Positions 60,564-64,000 of a stretch of DNA of 64,000 nt are shown here, one piece after another. Position numbers and translations under genes: made by a program. The notes under the pieces are model-generated. The model saw only the letters and a list, made by a program, of their open reading frames with translations, was not told where the DNA came from and did no database searches. Numbering within the stretch: position 1 is the first letter of the stretch; every line of letters starts with the position of its first letter. This DNA comes from Paenibacillus_E sp052115445 (lineage in GTDB: Bacteria; Bacillota; Bacilli; Paenibacillales; NBRC-103111): assembly GCF_052115445.1 (NCBI RefSeq), contig NZ_JBFRGR010000019.1, positions 62,001 through 126,000 of the forward strand, read 5' to 3'.

Positions 60564-61364
60564 TTATTTTTTTATTTCTTTAAACGTACTAATTATTTCT
60601 GTTAAATCATCTCTAGAAGCAACCATTTGTTTATCTGTTGTCCAGAATATAATTTGATAGAATCTATTATTTGTTTCGACAAAAGTAACCAGAAAAGAAA
60701 CATTAATACTGTTACTAAAAATGCCTTGTAAAACCAATTGTTTTGCTGGACTTCCGTTAAGTGTAAAATCAATTACCGAAGATTGTTTGGTATTAGTAAA
60801 TCCATCCTTGCTGTTCATTTGGTCAATAATTATTTTCTTGTAATCCTCAAGTCTTGTCGTATCCAAATATACGCTTTTAGATTCTGGTATTACTCCCATA
60901 TAAATTGGTACATCTGCTTTATTATTTATAGCTCCATATTTTATTTCAGGGTTTTGTTTATCAACTCCATTGTCGTCAGTTCTTATCCATGTTCCAGGTA
61001 ACGTGAATTCAAAAGATTTATCTGAAGATATTTCAACATGACTCTGAGCCTCTTGATTGCCTAGTGCCCCTAGTGTTGCAGTTCTTGTTACATCATCCCA
61101 CTTAACATTCATCCCCGTTGCTTCAGCAACACTTCTTAATGGCAAATAAGTGTTACCCTCATAATTAATTGGAGTAAGTACTTTGCCATCAGAATCTTTT
61201 GCTGTGAATGGGAGACCATTTACAACGAGTCGAATGCCTCCGTCTAGATAAGCCGTTATTTCCTTAAGAGTTGTGCTCGCTGAAACCCCTGATACATTAC
61301 CGAGTGTAAAGATAGCTAATGCTCCTAGAAACATAGCCTTTTTGCTTTTAAAGAAAGTTTTCAT
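60564..61364 (-). CDS. Secreted stalk-domain (copper amine oxidase N-like) protein
   Basis: A 266-residue exported protein. The first 30 residues are a Sec signal (FFKSKKAMFLGALAIFTLG, then SASTT). Residues 31-100 form a stalk domain (RLVVNGLPF, YLPLRSVAEATGMNVKWDD). The rest is a beta-rich domain with IPESKSVYLDTTRLEDYKK and VTFVETNNRFYQIIFWT. It is AT-rich and lies between the small-RNA region and terS. AAGGGG precedes the ATG. It may alter the surface of the lysogen. Confidence 0.82.
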   Translation of the reverse strand: MKTFFKSKKAMFLGALAIFTLGNVSGVSASTTLKEITAYLDGGIRLVVNGLPFTAKDSDGKVLTPINYEGNTYLPLRSVAEATGMNVKWDDVTRTATLGALGNQEAQSHVEISSDKSFEFTLPGTWIRTDDNGVDKQNPEIKYGAINNKADVPIYMGVIPESKSVYLDTTRLEDYKKIIIDQMNSKDGFTNTKQSSVIDFTLNGSPAKQLVLQGIFSNSINVSFLVTFVETNNRFYQIIFWTTDKQMVASRDDLTEIISTFKEIKK

Positions 61365-61438
61365 TGTATTTCCCCTTATATGGTTATTATTTCCTTATGA
61401 CAAATTCTGCATCTATATCCGATCTCCTCTTTTGTTCA

Positions 61439-61666
61439 TCATACTTCATCCTTCTGCAACTCCAGATCAATCTCAATCAACTTCTTCAGATCCTCAACCG
61501 ATTTGATCTCGATGCGGCCATCTTGAAAGTCTTTAACCCAACGAGCAATGCCGGCCTGAATGATTTTACGATACTTTGATTTGGATTCAAGAATTCCTTC
61601 GATTAACGCGAGTTCGTGCTTTAAAAGCAGCTCTTCATTATTATTGTTCGTATTTTCATCTTTCAA
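61439..61666 (-). CDS. Small phage protein upstream of terminase
   Basis: A 75-residue helical protein (HELALIEGILESKSKYRKIIQAGI, then SVEDLKKLIEIDLELQKDEV). It lies where phages keep small regulators just before terS. The ribosome site is weak. It shares its upstream region with the structured RNA on the opposite strand. Confidence 0.6.
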   Translation of the reverse strand: MKDENTNNNNEELLLKHELALIEGILESKSKYRKIIQAGIARWVKDFQDGRIEIKSVEDLKKLIEIDLELQKDEV

Positions 61667-61695
61667 TTGCGAACACTCCCAACATCCGTTAGAAT
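61667..61695 (+). promoter_or_regulatory. Putative sigma-A promoter of the plus-strand small RNA
   Basis: TTGCGA, exactly 17 bases, then TAGAAT. Predicted initiation near 61,702 falls at the first hairpin of the RNA. Confidence 0.55.
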
Positions 61696-61699
61696 AGTT

Positions 61700-61797
61700 G
61701 TGAGATCATGCGTTCGTATAACCGTGGCCACGGCATACATGATCTCACCGGGAGTGTCCGGTGCCCAAGGAGGACGTTAGTGCGTCCTTCTTTTTTT
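61700..61797 (+). ncRNA. Candidate structured small RNA with intrinsic terminator
   Basis: Three features stand in line. GTGAGATCATG (61700-61710) pairs perfectly with CATGATCTCAC (61738-61748), enclosing CCGTGGCCACGG. CACCGG (61746-61751) pairs with CCGGTG (61758-61763) and shares CAC with the first stem, so the two compete. AAGGAGGACG pairs with CGTCCTTCTT (61767-61792), then runs of T. The unit is about 97 bases, carries no clear gene, and lies opposite all neighbours. ACACTCCC at 61673-61680 can also pair with GGGAGTGT in the second loop. Confidence 0.6.
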
Positions 61798-61866
61798 ATT
61801 GGCTCTGTTAGTGCTCAATGTTGATTTCTGAACAAAAGAAAACTGACTCTTGATGGGGCGGAGGGT

Positions 61867-62730
61867 TTAGGTTTTATCATTCCTTAAAAACTTTTTATTC
61901 GTCATCTGAGCTAAGTTCAAAATAAAATGATAATTTATTGGCAATTTTAGCTCTGATAATAAACTTCTGATATAAACAATCCTCTCACGCTTGTTTAAAA
62001 GGCTTAAAGATTCTACCCCTTTTATCTTATCCAACATTAAGTTCGCAGCTATCTGGAAGTCATCGTTTTTGAAAATAGGTTTATCCATTACATTGCCTGG
62101 GTTTCTATTGTAACCGTTAGGAACCAATGAATCATAAGCCCTAATTGCATTATCTTCTAACTCGTTTAGGGATGAGAATGTGGTATTCTCAATAGGAAGT
62201 AAACTAATATTAAACTCATCTCCTAAAAGAAAATCTTCATATACTTCTCGAAGCTTAAATCTAACATTATCTACATGCCTTCCCTTTATTAGGGCTGGAT
62301 TTTTAACAAAATGCTGATAAGCCCTGTCGAATACTCTTACAGCTTGTCCAGCGTAATACATATCTTTTGTGCGATTGTGTATGATATAAATACCAGAGAA
62401 ATTTTCAATTCCCCTGGATTCTCTTATATTTTTTTTGCTAAGTTCAATTAATTCTTCTGGAGTAAACTTTATGGATTTTTTTCTTAGCTTATCTAACTCT
62501 TCTCTCACAAATCGTTTATTTACATTTCGTTCCCTTTCAGTGTTTTTTTTATAAAAATACGATGGTGCTATTTCACCAGGGACATAATCATCCTCCAAAA
62601 CCTTCCTTAGCCAAATAAGTTCATCTTCTGTCAGCAGAATACCCTCTTTAATGGCATTCAGCCAATTTGCTTGTACAAAATTCTTAACATCAGACCCAAA
62701 ATGCATCTTCATATTCTTATTTGTATCCAT
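61867..62730 (-). CDS. GIY-YIG nuclease-domain protein
   Basis: A 287-residue protein with a GIY-YIG core in the middle: GIYIIHNRTKDMYYAGQA near residue 113 (GIY, then YAG in place of YIG), Arg in AVRVFDRAYQHF, and a late Glu in LNELEDNAIRAYD. The N-terminal 100 residues and C-terminal 70 are helical and unrecognised. The ATG at 62730 has GGAGAAGAAG. It could be a homing-type endonuclease or a restriction or accessory nuclease. Confidence 0.7.
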   Translation of the reverse strand: MDTNKNMKMHFGSDVKNFVQANWLNAIKEGILLTEDELIWLRKVLEDDYVPGEIAPSYFYKKNTERERNVNKRFVREELDKLRKKSIKFTPEELIELSKKNIRESRGIENFSGIYIIHNRTKDMYYAGQAVRVFDRAYQHFVKNPALIKGRHVDNVRFKLREVYEDFLLGDEFNISLLPIENTTFSSLNELEDNAIRAYDSLVPNGYNRNPGNVMDKPIFKNDDFQIAANLMLDKIKGVESLSLLNKRERIVYIRSLLSELKLPINYHFILNLAQMTNKKFLRNDKT

Positions 62731-62856
62731 ATCTTCTTCTCCGTAATAATTAATTGAAACTGCCCCGTTGTTAATTATCAACAACAAACACCCGTTGTAT
62801 ATCGAAAAAACAACACAAAGCGTTAACAGAGCCTTTTTATTATATTAACAGGTTTA

Positions 62857-63537
62857 TTAATCTTCATTTCCTCTTAAATCTGTTATTGGATTTTCTTTTC
62901 CATACATTAATTTATAAAACCATGAATTTAATTCCTTTTCGATATCCATTACATTTTTTTCAGCATTTGTAATTGTTGTATTACTTCCATCCACATTTTC
63001 AATCTCTCGACTAGTTCTTCTTACAAGTTTGTCTTCAAGTTCCTGAATGAATATTTCCATAACTGGTAGATTTGTAATATCACCTTTCAAATAACCATTG
63101 AAGTCATACTGCTTCTCTAAAAATACATTTCTAAATTTTATAATTTTTGAGTAAATCTCATTAAAAATTCGTGTTGTTTTCTTTTTATTGCCCCAAAAAA
63201 AGTCAATTTTAGCGTAAGCATCACCCAGTTCGCTATAGTTATAACTACCTATTTGTAAAATTAACTCCATTGTTTTAACAGGATCTCTACTTGTTTCATA
63301 AGAACTAATATTTCTTATAGCCTTCAATGCCTGAGAATAGAACTCCTCTAGCGTTCTTCGCCGTTCTACTTTATACGCAATAACTGAAACTATTATCCCA
63401 AGAAGAGCGCTCGAAAGCATTCCTATCGCTATATTAGACCAAAAATTCAGTTTTTCGTAATCCAAAATCCATGCTGCTATCAATGAGAAGAAACTAATTA
63501 TCAGCATCCAGTAAATTGTTTTTCTTTGAATTTCCAT
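62857..63537 (-). CDS. Two-helix membrane protein of unknown function
   Basis: A 226-residue AT-rich protein. Two transmembrane helices (about 8-25 and 35-56; MLIISFFSLIAAWIL and IAIGMLSSALLGIIVSVI) are followed by a long, charged cytoplasmic part. The ATG at 63537 has AGAGGTAGG. It lies upstream of the GIY-YIG gene in the same direction, with 126 bases between. No family recognised. Confidence 0.6.
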   Translation of the reverse strand: MEIQRKTIYWMLIISFFSLIAAWILDYEKLNFWSNIAIGMLSSALLGIIVSVIAYKVERRRTLEEFYSQALKAIRNISSYETSRDPVKTMELILQIGSYNYSELGDAYAKIDFFWGNKKKTTRIFNEIYSKIIKFRNVFLEKQYDFNGYLKGDITNLPVMEIFIQELEDKLVRRTSREIENVDGSNTTITNAEKNVMDIEKELNSWFYKLMYGKENPITDLRGNED

Positions 63538-63647
63538 TTTCCTACCTCTTTCAACAGTTGATTTCTTCACAGTTAATATTCTATCATACTTCCCCCTAAA
63601 AATTGGGATATATTAGGAATAAGAGTTTTTCAACTCTTGCCAAATTT

Positions 63648-64000
63648 TTAAAGTCTATTTAATAGAACTGGCTCAATCCCCGTCCACTCACAAAACCGCT
63701 TCTTAATCACATCACAGAACACCGGATCTAACTCCAACGTCCGACACGTCCTATCCATCTGCTCACATGTCATAAGCGTTGATCCACTACCACCGAAGAA
63801 GTCCAACACAATATCCCCACGCTGGCTGCTGTTTCCAATCGGAATAGCCAAGAGCTCTAAGGGCTTTTGCGTAGGATGAACATACTTAGTGACATCACCC
63901 CTGGACACTTCCCAAATAGTCTCAGGCTCTGGCTGCTCCAGCGGTAGTCCTGCCTTCCAGATGGTTGTCTGCTTGCGGTCCCCATACCACGCTGGTGACT
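63648..64000 (-). CDS. Phage DNA methyltransferase, C-terminal part (runs off the window)
   Basis: The last 116 codons of a beta-class DNA methylase. Reading from the window edge: WYGDRKQTTIWKAG, EVSRGDVTKYVHPTQKPLELLA and the SAM motif DIVLDFFGGSGSTLMT, ending ELDPVFCDVIKKRF. In this class the target-recognition and DPPY parts come earlier, beyond the right edge. The ParB-linked phage methylases have this end. A stand-alone methylase may protect phage DNA from host restriction. Confidence 0.9.
   Translation of the reverse strand, partial: SPAWYGDRKQTTIWKAGLPLEQPEPETIWEVSRGDVTKYVHPTQKPLELLAIPIGNSSQRGDIVLDFFGGSGSTLMTCEQMDRTCRTLELDPVFCDVIKKRFCEWTGIEPVLLNRL

Noticed and set aside
61867..64000. 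Methylase, GIY-YIG and membrane genes as a restriction-modification system
   Set aside because: No specificity subunit or typical restriction gene order is visible, the methylase is of the common phage type, and the genes are not tightly coupled.
1..64000. CRISPR arrays, rRNA or tRNA genes, insertion sequences
   Set aside because: No regularly spaced repeats, no rRNA-like stretches, no complete tRNA cloverleaf and no transposase gene were found on either strand.

Overview
The window looks like a Firmicute chromosome, most likely Paenibacillus or a close relative. The gene order rsmD-coaD-ylbJ-sepM-yceD-rpmF-fapR-plsX-fabH-fabD-fabG-acpP-fabF-rnc-smc-ftsY-ylxM-ffh-rpsP-khpA-rimM-trmD-rplS-lepB-rbgA-rnhB-ylqG-ylqH-yraN-comM-sucC-sucD-dprA-topA matches the conserved Bacillales backbone. 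Strong GGAGG ribosome sites, a FapR operator and a Zn-ribbon L32 fit this placement. The exact species cannot be fixed from the sequence alone.

Positions 1-31,700 are ordinary core chromosome, almost all on the minus strand. From right to left they hold 16S rRNA modification and CoA synthesis (rsmD, coaD), a sporulation membrane protein (ylbJ, plus strand), a PDZ-Lon protease, L32, the fatty-acid/phospholipid cluster under FapR, RNase III and SMC, the SRP system (ftsY, ylxM, ffh), ribosome synthesis and maturation (rpsP, khpA, rimM, trmD, rplS, rbgA), signal peptidase, RNase HII, flagellar-type ylqG/ylqH genes, competence/recombination genes (comM, dprA), succinyl-CoA ligase and the start of topA. 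Several intrinsic terminators and good sigma-A promoters divide this block into transcription units.

From about 31,900 to beyond the right edge lies a PBSX/SPP1-type contractile-tailed prophage. A 9-bp inverted repeat followed by tandem TTGGGGACG repeats, just outside rsmD, is the likely left attachment region. The left arm holds a decayed MazG-like pyrophosphohydrolase, an Sda-like sporulation-kinase inhibitor on the plus strand inside a fold-back inverted repeat, a YolD-like gene behind a LexA-type box, a small lipoprotein, a second small pseudogene and an ATP-dependent DNA ligase. The late operon is read leftward: small protein, terS, terL, portal, capsid maturation gene with a JAB-like tail, scaffold, decoration, major capsid, connectors, sheath, tube, tail chaperone with a -1 frameshift, tape measure, baseplate (XkdP to XkdU), fibres, papain-like peptidase, holin and glucosaminidase.

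Cargo genes interrupt the late operon. A 423-residue AT-rich membrane protein sits between capsid and scaffold genes and is bounded by terminators on both sides. A secreted stalk-domain protein lies upstream of terS. A GIY-YIG protein and a two-helix membrane protein lie between terS and a partial DNA methyltransferase. The most unusual signal is a compact plus-strand unit at 61,667-61,797: a sigma-A-like promoter, stacked hairpins and a terminator, with no evident reading frame and opposite to every neighbouring gene. It looks like a phage-encoded small RNA.
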